Assembly (NCBI RefSeq): GCF_006439055.1
Contig: NZ_RCZC01000002.1
Location: 641,351-705,350 of the forward strand
Reading direction: 5' to 3'
Origin: Sphingomonas glacialis
Lineage (GTDB): Bacteria > Pseudomonadota > Alphaproteobacteria > Sphingomonadales > Sphingomonadaceae
DNA length: 64,000 bases
Below, one piece after another: positions 54,112 to 63,607 of the stretch (within the stretch, counting starts at the first letter, position 1; each line of letters begins with the position of its first letter). Position numbers and translations under genes: made by a program. Below the pieces are notes generated by a model. That model had not been told where the DNA came from and ran no database searches. It saw nothing but the letters and a program-made list of their open reading frames with translations.

Positions 54112-54971
54112 CAACGCGCGGCCCACGCCGCCTCCACTTGCGCGATCGCGCTGGCGGTATCGGGATAATCGATCGCCCGCGCCGGGACCGAGGTCACGAG
54201 ACGCGTCAATGCGTCGAAGCCTCGCTCGCCAAGCGCGACATAATTGGTCGAGGCCTGGGTCAGCCGCACGAACACCTCGCTCGGCGACACATCGCGTGCG
54301 GCGGGTTCGAAGCCGAAGCTCGGAAACAGGATCAGCGCCGGGCACGCCGGCTGCGTCATCGTCGTGATCGCCTGCGCATCGGGGACGAAATGCCGGATCG
54401 TGCCCTTAGGGGTTCCCTCCAGCAGCGGGCCGAAGCGATCCTCTGCCGCCTCCGCCGCGACGGTCGCGATGCTCGCATTCTTGAGGCTGACGAGGCGCGG
54501 AAAGGCATAGAGCTGTCCCGTTTCGGGATCGAGCAATGCAAATTCATCGCCCATCAGCCGCCATCCACGCAGCGACAGCAACGCCGCGAGTGTCGATTTG
54601 CCCGCGCCCGACACACCCGTCATCACCAGCGCCTCACCATCGCGCTCGACCACCGAGGCGTGGAGCAGCAGATAGCGGCGCTGCCCGAGCGCCATCTGCA
54701 GGTTCATCCCCATCTCGGCGGCGAGCAGCCCCTGCGCGAGCGGAAGCGGCGCCGCTTCGGGCAGCACGAAATCGCCGCCGATCATCACCGACGGACGCAG
54801 CACGCGCCGCCACGGCCGCGCGGCAAACAACCGCACGGTAAAATCGGGAACGTCGCCGGCGGGCTTGGGATAGGCGCCATACAGCGTCTCGAGCTGCGCG
54901 ATCGGCGCGCGCCAGTCCGAGCCGATCCGGAACCCAACCGGCCCGATCGCGACACTAAAGACATGCTTCAT
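54111..54971 (-). CDS. HprK-related kinase A
   Basis: 286 residues. LLLHASVVERDGEALVMTGVSGAGKSTLAALLSLRGWRLMGDEFALLDP is the HPr-kinase-like core: P-loop GVSGAGKST at 119-127 and GDEFALLD as the following acidic strand. The N-terminal 90 residues are family specific. The phosphotransferase HPr itself is not in the window, so the phosphorylated target is probably a local protein. Starts inside the stop of the PqqD-like gene (ATGA). Related kinases modify lasso peptides in other bacteria (established for a few cases), but no cyclase is present here. Confidence 0.85.
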   Translation of the reverse strand: MKHVFSVAIGPVGFRIGSDWRAPIAQLETLYGAYPKPAGDVPDFTVRLFAARPWRRVLRPSVMIGGDFVLPEAAPLPLAQGLLAAEMGMNLQMALGQRRYLLLHASVVERDGEALVMTGVSGAGKSTLAALLSLRGWRLMGDEFALLDPETGQLYAFPRLVSLKNASIATVAAEAAEDRFGPLLEGTPKGTIRHFVPDAQAITTMTQPACPALILFPSFGFEPAARDVSPSEVFVRLTQASTNYVALGERGFDALTRLVTSVPARAIDYPDTASAIAQVEAAWAAR

Positions 54972-55255
54972 GCCCGCGACACCAAGCCGGTCGCGACGAG
55001 TTCGTCGAGCCGCTCGCGCAGCACCTCGGCATCGGCATCGCCCAGCGCATAGTCGCGCGCGAGCCGCTCGAGCAGCGCGACGCGCGTCATCCCCGCCTCG
55101 CCCAAAGTCGCGAGAATCTCGGGCGCTGGCGCGGTGATAAGGTGGGTGATGCCAGACGCGCGGTGATACACCGCGGCGAAACTGTCGAGATGGACGATGC
55201 TCAGGCTTTCGGCCCGCGCCATGCGGTAGAGGACGGTGTCGTCCGCCGGATCCAC
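54968..55255 (-). CDS. PqqD-like protein of HPr-rel-A system
   Basis: 95 residues of PqqD/RRE fold: VLYRMARAESLSIVHLDSFAAVYHRASGITHLITAPAPEILATL, then a winged-helix-like half LLERLARDYALGDADAEVLRERLDELVATGLVSRA. PqqD-like domains bind leader or substrate peptides and present them to a modifying enzyme. GTG 55255 lies 4 bp after the stop of the Tat protein, with GAGG just upstream. An internal ATG at 55222 is a weaker alternative. Confidence 0.82.
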   Translation of the reverse strand: MDPADDTVLYRMARAESLSIVHLDSFAAVYHRASGITHLITAPAPEILATLGEAGMTRVALLERLARDYALGDADAEVLRERLDELVATGLVSRA

Positions 55256-55259
55256 GGCC

Positions 55260-55652
55260 TCAGCCGCGCGGCATCTGCAACGACGCGAAGCAGGTGAAGC
55301 CGCTCGTCCCCGATTGCAGCCGCCGGATGTAATTGGTGTAGGCGCGGCTCTGCTGGTAGTTCGTCCCCGGCAGCTGCCCGCCGGCGAGCGCAGTCTTGAC
55401 CTCTTCGCCCTTGAACGGCCGCCCCGGCGGCGCGAACGCGCCCGGGGTCCGCGCGGGCACGGTGGTGCCGTCGGCGGCGATGTAACTGCCCGCCCGCCCC
55501 GGATCGGGCACCGGGATCTCACAGGTCGAGATCGACGCGGTGGTCGCGGCGAGCGCCGGACGGATCGAAACCACCGCGGCGGCACCGGCCGCGCCTAGCA
55601 TGAGCGCGCGGCGACGCGTTGCATTGGGGCTTTCGGGCGGAACGTCGGTCAT
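55260..55652 (-). CDS. Tat-exported protein of unknown function, first gene of HPr-rel-A cassette
   Basis: 130 residues. The twin-arginine signal is NATRRRALMLGAAGAAAVVSIRPALA with a cleavage site near 34-36. The mature part is small (about 95 residues), Pro/Gly/Thr rich, with two Cys (STCEIPVPD and FTCFASLQMPRG at the very end) and the segment NYQQSRAYTNYIRRLQ. No enzyme motif. As the first gene before a PqqD-like binder, a kinase and a nucleotidyltransferase, it is the natural candidate substrate (inference). ATG 55652 chosen; ATG 55664 also possible. Confidence 0.7.
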   Translation of the reverse strand: MTDVPPESPNATRRRALMLGAAGAAAVVSIRPALAATTASISTCEIPVPDPGRAGSYIAADGTTVPARTPGAFAPPGRPFKGEEVKTALAGGQLPGTNYQQSRAYTNYIRRLQSGTSGFTCFASLQMPRG

Positions 55653-55731
55653 GGTGACAGCCATTTCACATTCGCAAATCGCTGGCAAGCAAGGCTATCG
55701 AGCTTAAGCATCTTTGGGCTAAGGCAGCCAA

Positions 55732-56967
55732 ATGCTCCAAGGTTTCGGTTCTCGTACGATCACGGCGATCGGCCTCATCGTCGTCGCAGCGATCGCGGTG
55801 TTTCTGCTCGCGGGCGATCTGCAGCCGGCATTGGTCACGCTGGTCGGCGGGATCGCGGCGGCGCTCGTCGCGACGGGAACCGGCGACGGCCCGATCGAGA
55901 CGCCCCGCCCCGTCCCCGCACCCGCCGTGCTCGTGCCGCCCGAGACCCAGGACGTGATCGAGGCAATCGTCGAACCCGTGCTGATCGTCGCCGAAGGCCG
56001 CGTCACGCACGCCAATGCGGTGGCGCTCGGGCTGCTCGGCAAGCATATCGTCGGCGAGGATGTCCGCGTCGCGATCCGCCACCCCGGCGCCGCCGAGCGG
56101 CTCGCAGGCCCCGCCGGAGAGACGTCGCAAGGGCCGATCAACCTGGTCGGACTCGGCACGCTCGACCAGCATTGGGAAATGCACGTCAGCCCGGCAGCGC
56201 GCGGGCAGCGCATCGTCCAGCTGGTCGATCGCACCGGCAATTACGCCGCCGAGCGGATGCGGGTCGATTTCGTCGCCAATGCCAGCCACGAACTGCGCAC
56301 CCCGCTCGCCTCGATCCTCGGCTATATCGAGACGCTCGGCGACGACAAAGCGGGCGAGGACGCGCAGGTCCGCGGTCGCTTCCTCAAGATCATGTTCGAC
56401 GAAGCGCGGCGGATGCAGCGGCTGGTCGAGGATCTCATCTCGCTCAGCCGGATCGAGGCGGAGAAATATCGCCTGCCCGATCGCGCGGTCGATGTCGGCG
56501 CGCTGATCGGCGAAGTCCGCTCCGAACTGCTCGACGCGCAGGACAAGCGCAGCAGCGACATCGTCGCCGATATCGACCTGAGCGTCCCCGCAGTCGCCGG
56601 CGACCGCGCGCAGTTGAGCCAGGTGCTCCACAATCTCATCGGCAACGCGATGAAATATGGTCGCGCTGGCACGCCGGTGACGGTCAAGCTTTGGCGCGAT
56701 CCGGCGGGGATGGTGCGGATCAGCGTGACCGACGAGGGCGAAGGCATCGCGCCCGAGCATCTGCCGCGCCTCACCGAGCGCTTCTATCGCGTCGATCCCG
56801 GCCGCAGCCGTGCGGCCGGCGGGACCGGGCTCGGCCTCGCGATCGTCAAGCATATCATCGAGCGGCACCGCGGCCGCTTCGACGTGGCGAGCGTCGTCGG
56901 CACGGGAACAACCGTGACAATTCTGCTTCCTGCACACGGTCAGACGGGCACTGTCATCAAACGGTAA
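55732..56967 (+). CDS. phoR: Phosphate regulon sensor kinase PhoR
   Basis: 411 residues. Two N-terminal membrane helices (about 9-46), a PAS-like domain (78-170), and the kinase core: H box FVANASHELRTPLASILGYIETL, N box LHNLIGNAMKYG, G boxes VTDEGEGIAPEHLPRLTERFYRVD and GGTGLGLAIVKHIIERH. First gene of the phosphate operon; its last codons carry the Pho box for pstS. Senses phosphate status through the Pst transporter and PhoU, and phosphorylates PhoB. Confidence 0.93.
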   Translation: MLQGFGSRTITAIGLIVVAAIAVFLLAGDLQPALVTLVGGIAAALVATGTGDGPIETPRPVPAPAVLVPPETQDVIEAIVEPVLIVAEGRVTHANAVALGLLGKHIVGEDVRVAIRHPGAAERLAGPAGETSQGPINLVGLGTLDQHWEMHVSPAARGQRIVQLVDRTGNYAAERMRVDFVANASHELRTPLASILGYIETLGDDKAGEDAQVRGRFLKIMFDEARRMQRLVEDLISLSRIEAEKYRLPDRAVDVGALIGEVRSELLDAQDKRSSDIVADIDLSVPAVAGDRAQLSQVLHNLIGNAMKYGRAGTPVTVKLWRDPAGMVRISVTDEGEGIAPEHLPRLTERFYRVDPGRSRAAGGTGLGLAIVKHIIERHRGRFDVASVVGTGTTVTILLPAHGQTGTVIKR

Positions 56968-56979
56968 CGACAGTGTCAC
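56951..56979 (+). promoter_or_regulatory. pstS: Pho box (PhoB-binding site) before pstS
   Basis: Three 7-mers in direct repeat with 11-nt period: CTGTCAT (56951), CGGTAAC (56962), GTGTCAC (56973), with a weaker fourth GCTGCCT at 56984. TATCGC at 57001 is 10 bp further, suiting a PhoB-activated promoter that lacks a -35. The second repeat spans the phoR stop codon (56965-56967). Confidence 0.8.
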
Positions 56980-57041
56980 ACAGGCTGCCTGTCGCACTGC
57001 TATCGCGACTCTACGGACCATCCGGTCCGAGGGGAGATTCC

Positions 57042-58106
57042 ATGAACCGGAAACGCGCGATCATCGCTCTTGCCGCCTGCGGTGCGGCAGCGTTGGCACT
57101 GAGTGCCTGTCAGGATCAGGCGAATGGCGGGGGTGCGGGTTCGCGCGACCATATCACCGTCGTCGGTTCGTCGACGGTGTTCCCCTTCACCACGATCGTC
57201 GCCGAGCAGCTGATCAACAAGACGCCGGGCATGAAATCACCCGCGATCGAATCGACCGGCACCGGCGGCGGGATGAAATTGTTCTGCGCCGGAGTCGGTG
57301 CGGCGCATCCCGACATCGAGGACGCCTCGCGCCGGATGAAGGCGAGCGAATATCGGCTGTGCAAGGACAATGGCGTCGATGCGATCCTGGAGGTCCAGGT
57401 CGGGCTCGACGGCGTCGCCTTCGCCGAATCGAAGAACGGCCCGAAGCTGCAGCTGACCGCGGTCGATCTCTACAAGGCGCTCGCCGCCAGCCCGATGGGC
57501 CAGCCCAACACCGCCAAGACGTGGAAGGACGTCAATCCGGCGCTCCCGGCGATCCCGATCCAGGTCTACGGCCCGCCCTCGACCAGCGGCACGCGCGATG
57601 CGCTGGCCGAGCTGATCCTCGCCAAGGGCTGCGACGCGATCAACCCGGCGCTCGCCGAAAAGAAGGAGAACGATGCCGCTGGCTATGCCAAGAGCTGCAC
57701 CGCGATCCGCGAGGACGGCGCCTATATCGATGCCGGCGAGAACGACAATCTGATCGTCCAGAAGCTCCAGTCGAACCCCAATGCGATCGGCATCTTCGGC
57801 TATTCGTATCTCGAGCAGAACAAGGACAAGCTCAACGGCGTGCCGATCAACGGGGTCGAGCCGACCTATGAGACGATCGCGCGCGGCGCCTATCCGGGCT
57901 CGCGGCCGCTCTACCTCTACGTCAAGAAGGCGCATCTCACCGCGATCAAGGGCCTGCGCGAATTCCTCGCAGTCTATGCGCAGTCGTGGGATCCCAAGGG
58001 TCCGCTTGTCGCCAAGGGGCTGATCGCCGCGCCCGACGACGTCCGCAAGCGCAGCGCGCAGATCATCAAGGCCGAAGCGACGCTGGATCCCTCCAAGCTG
58101 CTCTGA
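57042..58106 (+). CDS. pstS: Phosphate ABC transporter substrate-binding lipoprotein
   Basis: 354 residues. Lipobox LALSAC (Cys 23). Phosphate-site segments VVGSSTVFPFT, ESTGTGGGMKLFCAGVG and YGPPSTSGTRDALAEL are clear. Strong Shine-Dalgarno GGGGAG before ATG 57042. Captures periplasmic phosphate for PstCAB. Confidence 0.94.
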   Translation: MNRKRAIIALAACGAAALALSACQDQANGGGAGSRDHITVVGSSTVFPFTTIVAEQLINKTPGMKSPAIESTGTGGGMKLFCAGVGAAHPDIEDASRRMKASEYRLCKDNGVDAILEVQVGLDGVAFAESKNGPKLQLTAVDLYKALAASPMGQPNTAKTWKDVNPALPAIPIQVYGPPSTSGTRDALAELILAKGCDAINPALAEKKENDAAGYAKSCTAIREDGAYIDAGENDNLIVQKLQSNPNAIGIFGYSYLEQNKDKLNGVPINGVEPTYETIARGAYPGSRPLYLYVKKAHLTAIKGLREFLAVYAQSWDPKGPLVAKGLIAAPDDVRKRSAQIIKAEATLDPSKLL

Positions 58107-58148
58107 TCGCCTTTTCCTCACCTCGAACACGAAGTCGAAACACCCGCT

Positions 58149-59525
58149 TTGTCGATTCTTACTCTATCCCTCGTCATCGCGGGGCTCGGCCTGATCGGCT
58201 GGCTGACGGCGCGGATGCGCGCCGTCGGCTTTCGCCGCGGCAGCACCGCGCGGTTCAGCTCGCTGCCGTCGCATTTCGGCGGCTATGTCGCCTTGTGGAC
58301 GGTGTTGCCCGCCGCGTTGTTCCTGTGCGTCTGGGCGTCGACCTCGCCCGCGCTGGTGACCGACCGGGTGTTGCACGACCCCGCCGCAGCGCAACTGCCG
58401 CCGCCGGGGTTCGATCGCGCCGCGATCCTGTCCGAAGCGCGCAGCCTGGCCGCGGGCAACAGCTTCGGTGCGTTCAACCCGCTGTCGCAGAAGCTCGCCC
58501 CGGCCTATGCCGCCGCGCAGAACCGCAACGACTGGATCGGGTCGGCGGTCGCCTTGCTTCTCGTCTTCGCGACGGGCGGATTCGCCTATACCCGCGTCCG
58601 CCCCGATTTCCGCGCGCGCAGCAAGATCGAGCGCGTCGTGATGGCGTGCCTGCTCGCCGCCTCGCTGATTGCGATCGTGACCACGATGGGGATCGTCGCG
58701 TCGCTGCTGTTCGAATCGTGGCGCTTCTTCAGCGTCGTGCCGATCGGTGATTTCCTGTTCGGAACGCACTGGAGCCCGCAGGTCATCGACCCGGCCGATC
58801 CGGGCAAGACGCTCGGCGCGGTGCCGCTGTTCTGGGGCACCTTCTTCATCGGCGCGGTGATCGCGATGCTCGTCGCGATCCCGTTCGGGCTGATGAGCGC
58901 GGTGTACCTCACGCAATATGCGACGCCGCGCGCGCGCCGCTGGATGAAGCCGATTCTCGAGGTGCTCGCGGGCGTGCCGACCGTCGTCTACGGCTATTTC
59001 GCCGCGCTGACGGTCGCGCCTGCGGTGCGCGACGTTGCGGTGTCGCTTGGCATTACCTGGGCGAGTTCGGAAAGCGCGCTCGCCGCAGGGCTGGTGATGG
59101 GGGTGATGATCATCCCGTTCGTCTCCTCGATGGCCGACGATTCGCTTGCCGCGGTGCCGGGTGCGATGCGCGACGGGAGCCTCGCGATGGGCGCGACCTC
59201 GTCCGAGACGATCCGTCGGGTGCTTCTCCCCGCCGCCCTGCCGGGCGTCGTAGGCGGCGTGTTGCTGGCGGTCAGCCGCGCGATCGGTGAGACGATGATC
59301 GTGGTGATGGCCGCGAGCGGAGTCGCAACGCTGACGCTCAACCCGTTCGCCAGCGCGACCACCGTCACCAAGCAGATCGTCGATCTGCTCACCGGCGAGG
59401 CCGAGTTCGACAGCCCGAAGACGCTCGCCGCCTTTGCGCTGGGGCTCACGCTGTTCGTCATCACCCTGCTCCTCAACATCGTCGCGCTGACGGTCGTGAA
59501 ACGGTATCGCGAAGCTTATGAGTGA
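58149..59525 (+). CDS. pstC: Phosphate ABC transporter permease PstC
   Basis: 458 residues. N-terminal helix plus a periplasmic domain, then six helices with the EAA loop SLAMGATSSETIRRVLLPAALPGVVGGVLLAVSRAIGETM. TTG at 58149 is used because the open frame and hydrophobic N terminus begin there. pstA starts 8 nt before its end. Confidence 0.93.
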   Translation: MSILTLSLVIAGLGLIGWLTARMRAVGFRRGSTARFSSLPSHFGGYVALWTVLPAALFLCVWASTSPALVTDRVLHDPAAAQLPPPGFDRAAILSEARSLAAGNSFGAFNPLSQKLAPAYAAAQNRNDWIGSAVALLLVFATGGFAYTRVRPDFRARSKIERVVMACLLAASLIAIVTTMGIVASLLFESWRFFSVVPIGDFLFGTHWSPQVIDPADPGKTLGAVPLFWGTFFIGAVIAMLVAIPFGLMSAVYLTQYATPRARRWMKPILEVLAGVPTVVYGYFAALTVAPAVRDVAVSLGITWASSESALAAGLVMGVMIIPFVSSMADDSLAAVPGAMRDGSLAMGATSSETIRRVLLPAALPGVVGGVLLAVSRAIGETMIVVMAASGVATLTLNPFASATTVTKQIVDLLTGEAEFDSPKTLAAFALGLTLFVITLLLNIVALTVVKRYREAYE

Positions 59526-60827
59526 CGCCCCCACCCTGAGCGGACTCGTCCCCGGCGTCGCGACCACCGCGCCCGCCCAGCCCGAACGCGCGCCGACCGA
59601 TTGGCGCACGCAGTCGATGCAGCGCCGCATCCGCAAGCGCTACGCATCCGAGCGCCGCTTCCGGCTGCTCGGGCTTGCCGCGGTCGTGCTGTCGGCGGGG
59701 TTCCTCGCGGTCTTGCTCGTGACGATGGTCTATAACGGCGCGAGCGGGTTCCTGCAGACGCGGATCGCGCTGCCCGTCGATTTCGCGCATTCGGGCCTGC
59801 TGCTGACGCCGGCCGAACTGCGCGGACCCGGCGCCGATCTCGCGCTGTCGACCGCCAATATCGAGGGCCTGACCGACAGCTCGGCCCGGGCCGCATTCGG
59901 CCCCGACGGCGATCGCTGGGTGTCCGACGGCGGCTGGCTGCGCGTGCGCCAAGCGTTGAAGCACGACCCGGCGCTGCTCACCGCGCGCACGACGATCTGG
60001 GTGCCCGCCGCGGATACGCTCGACGTCGCCGCCAAGCGCCAGGGCGATCCCGCAGCTGAAGCGATCGTCGCGAAGTTGCAGGCGCGGCACGCGATCTCGA
60101 CTGGTTTCAACCTCCCCTTCCTCACCGCGTCGGATTCGAACGATCCGACGCGCGCAGGGATCTGGGGCGCGTTCAAGGGGTCGCTGTTCACGATGCTCGT
60201 GACGCTGCTGATCGCCTTCCCGGTCGGCGTGCTCTCGGCGCTCTATCTCGAGGAATATGCGCCGCGGAACCGCTGGACCGATCTGATCGAGGTCTCGATC
60301 AACAATCTCGCCGCGGTGCCCTCGATCATCTTCGGCCTGCTCGGGCTCGCGGTGTTCCTCGGCACGTTCGGTCTGCCGCGCTCGGCGTCGATCGTCGGTG
60401 GCCTGACGCTCGCGCTGATGACGATGCCGGTGATCGTCATCTCGGGCCGCAACGCGATCAAGGGCGTCCCACCCTCGATCCGCGATGCAGCGCTCGGCGT
60501 CGGCGCGAGCCCGATCCAGGTCGTCTTCCACCACGTTCTGCCGCTCGCTTTGCCCGGCATCCTCACCGGCACGATCATCGGCATGGCGCGCGCGCTCGGC
60601 GAGACCGCGCCGCTGCTGATGATCGGCATGCGCGCCTTCATCGCCTCGCCGCCCGCGCGGCTGACCGATCCGGCGACCGTGCTGCCGGTGCAGATCTTCC
60701 TATGGTCCGATCAGATCGATCGCGGCTTCGTCGAAAAGACCAGCGCGGCGATCATCGTCCTGCTCGCCTTCCTGCTCGCGATGAACGGCTTCGCGATCTA
60801 CCTCCGCAACAAATTCGAGACCCGCTG

Positions 60828-60831
<4 letters not shown>
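59518..60831 (+). CDS. pstA: Phosphate ABC transporter permease PstA
   Basis: 437 residues, longer than E. coli PstA (296) because of an N-terminal extension with its own helix and a periplasmic region (about 1-210, DUF3333-type, seen in alphaproteobacteria). The transport core has [17 protein letters not shown] [19 protein letters not shown] and the EAA loop [45 protein letters not shown]. pstB starts inside its stop codon. Confidence 0.93.
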
Positions 60832-61598
<767 letters not shown>

Positions 61599-61604
61599 GA
61601 GGAC

Positions 61605-62303
61605 ATGCCATTGAACGATCATACGGTTAAGGCTTTCGACGCCGATATCGGCCAGCTCCGCGGTCTCATCGCGCAGATGGGCGGAATGGCCGAGCATGCC
61701 ATCGCCGGCGCGATGGAAGCGCTGCGTCGTCACGACCTCGAAGGCGCGCAACGCATCATCGCGGGCGACAAGAAACTCGACGCGCTCGAGCTCGAGGTCG
61801 AACAGCTCGCGGTGCGGATCATCGCCTTGCGCGCGCCGCTCGCCGACGATCTGCGCGAAGTCGTCGCCGCGCTGAAGATCGCCGGCGTGATCGAGCGGAT
61901 CGGCGACTATGCCAAGAACATCGCCAAGCGCATCCCGTCGATCGAAAGCCATGGCGAGATCGAGCCGCTGTCGGTGCTCCCCGCGATGTCGGCGCTGGCG
62001 GTGCGGATGGTGCACGACGCGCTCGACGCGTTTGCCGCGCGCGATGCCGATGCCGCGGTCGAAGTCTGCCGGCGCGACCGCGAGGTCGATGATTTCTACA
62101 ACAGCCTGTTCCGCGTCCTCGTCACCCACATGATGGAGAATCCGCGGACGATCGGCCAGGTCACGCAACTGCTCTTCATCGCCAAGAATCTCGAACGCGT
62201 CGGTGACCACGCAACGAACATCGCCGAGATGATCTACTACGCCGCAACCGGTACGCACATGGTCGAACGTGACCGTGGCGCCCTTCCCAGCCTGACGGAG
62301 TAA
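61605..62303 (+). CDS. phoU: Phosphate signalling protein PhoU
   Basis: 232 residues made of two three-helix bundles, each with the metal-site pattern (e.g. EVVAALKIAGVIERIGDYAKNIAKR and QLLFIAKNLERVGDHATNIAEM, E-x-x-x-D). Negative regulator linking PstSCAB to PhoR. GAGAGG precedes the ATG, 6 bp after pstB. Confidence 0.95.
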   Translation: MPLNDHTVKAFDADIGQLRGLIAQMGGMAEHAIAGAMEALRRHDLEGAQRIIAGDKKLDALELEVEQLAVRIIALRAPLADDLREVVAALKIAGVIERIGDYAKNIAKRIPSIESHGEIEPLSVLPAMSALAVRMVHDALDAFAARDADAAVEVCRRDREVDDFYNSLFRVLVTHMMENPRTIGQVTQLLFIAKNLERVGDHATNIAEMIYYAATGTHMVERDRGALPSLTE

Positions 62304-62308
62304 ACGAT

Positions 62309-63001
62309 ATGGCCCGCGCCAAAATGCTGCTGGTGGAAGACGATGCGGCGCTCGCCGAGCTGCTGATCTGGCACTTCAAGCGCGAGGATTTCGAAATCGC
62401 GCAGACGCCCGACGGCGAGGAGGCGTTGCTGCTCGCCAAGGAGAACACGCCCGACATCGTGCTGCTCGACTGGATGGTCGAGGGCCTCTCGGGGATCGAA
62501 GTGTGCCGCCGCCTGCGCCGGATGCCCGAGACCGCCAACGTGCCGATCATCATGCTGACCGCGCGCGGCGAGGAAGAAGATCGCGTCCGCGGGCTCGAGA
62601 CCGGTGCCGACGACTATGTCACCAAGCCCTTCTCCCCGCGCGAACTCGTCGCGCGTGTCGGCGCGGTGCTGCGGCGCGTGCGGCCCGCGCTGGCGGGCGA
62701 GCAGCTCACCTATTCGGACATCGAGATGGACACGGTCGGCCACAAGGTCCGCCGTTCGGGCGAGGTCATCCCGCTCGGGCCGACCGAGTTCCGGCTGCTC
62801 AAGCATTTCCTCGAACATCCCGGCTGGGTGTTCTCGCGCGAGCGGCTGCTCGATGCGGTGTGGGGGCATGACAGCGACATCGAGAGCCGCACCGTCGACG
62901 TCCATATCCGGCGGCTGCGCAAGGCGATCAACCGTGGCGACCGGCCCGATATCATCCGCACGGTGCGCTCGGCGGGGTACGCACTCGATTCGGGAGCGTA
63001 A
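62309..63001 (+). CDS. phoB: Phosphate regulon response regulator PhoB
   Basis: 230 residues. Receiver domain (MLLVEDDAALAELL, phospho-Asp in IVLLDWMVEGLSG, Lys in YVTKPFSPREL) and OmpR-type winged helix (IPLGPTEFRLLKHFLEHPGWVFSRERLLDAVWG, VDVHIRRLRKAI). Activates genes carrying Pho boxes such as the one before pstS. Last gene of the operon. Confidence 0.95.
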   Translation: MARAKMLLVEDDAALAELLIWHFKREDFEIAQTPDGEEALLLAKENTPDIVLLDWMVEGLSGIEVCRRLRRMPETANVPIIMLTARGEEEDRVRGLETGADDYVTKPFSPRELVARVGAVLRRVRPALAGEQLTYSDIEMDTVGHKVRRSGEVIPLGPTEFRLLKHFLEHPGWVFSRERLLDAVWGHDSDIESRTVDVHIRRLRKAINRGDRPDIIRTVRSAGYALDSGA

Positions 63002-63083
63002 AGATTATTGGGACCCATGCGGCACAATGTGCGTTGGACCGGACGAGCAGCACACAAGGCTGCCCGTTCGCAGGAGACCCCGT

Positions 63084-63440
63084 ATGAAAATCATGATGTT
63101 CGCGGCGCTCGCCGCTGCCGTCGCCATGCCCGCTCTGGCGCAGACCACGCCCGCCCCGGCGACCCCCGACACTTCGATGAGCCAGCCGGCGCAGCAGCCC
63201 GCCCCCGGCCAGCCCGCTCCGGCCGCCGACCCCGCAATGGCACAGCCCGCCGCCCCGGCCGCTGATCCGGCAATGGCGCAGCCCGCGCCTCAGGCCGCGC
63301 CGGCTGCTCCCGTAGCGGCAGCGCCGATGGCCGCGACCGGCGACTATCCGCCCTGCTCGCGGACGCTGAAGGATGGCTGCACCGAGCGTTCGAACGCGGC
63401 TGGTGCGCGCGTCCATGGGAAGCGCATGCACAAGCGCTGA
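63084..63440 (+). CDS. Exported Pro/Ala-rich repeat protein
   Basis: 118 residues with signal peptide (MKIMMFAALAAAVAMPALAQ), a low-complexity Pro/Ala/Gln/Met region (21-84) holding tandem copies of the unit AADPAMAQPA, then a small basic tail with two Cys (YPPCSRTLKDGCTERS) and HGKRMHKR. GGAG 8 nt before the ATG. Role unknown; perhaps a cell-wall or metal-binding protein. Ends before a strong terminator. Confidence 0.7.
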   Translation: MKIMMFAALAAAVAMPALAQTTPAPATPDTSMSQPAQQPAPGQPAPAADPAMAQPAAPAADPAMAQPAPQAAPAAPVAAAPMAATGDYPPCSRTLKDGCTERSNAAGARVHGKRMHKR

Positions 63441-63487
63441 GGCCGCGCCGGATTCTTCCGGCAGCAGCCTGTAAGACTTGACGTTAC

Positions 63488-63522
63488 GGCCGGCGTGCAG
63501 AAGCTCTGCACGCCGGCCTTTT
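63488..63522 (+). terminator. Strong rho-independent terminator
   Basis: A perfect 14-bp GC-rich stem (GGCCGGCGTGCAGA with TCTGCACGCCGGCC), 3-nt loop, then TTTTC. It lies 48 bp downstream of the exported protein gene and ends its transcript (and perhaps read-through from phoB). Confidence 0.85.
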
Positions 63523-63607
63523 CGTATCTGCAGTATGCCGATCGCGGCTTGCACGCGCCGCGCAAATGCCTAGGACGCGCCTCAAACCACCTAGAGGAGT
63601 CCATCCA

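Noticed and set aside
54111..55652. Lasso-peptide gene cluster
   Set aside because: No asparagine-synthetase-like cyclase, transglutaminase-like protease or short precursor; only the PqqD-like and kinase parts resemble such clusters.
55666..57021. 451-codon open frame on the - strand
   Set aside because: Antisense to phoR, which is certain; Asp/Arg-rich shadow product.
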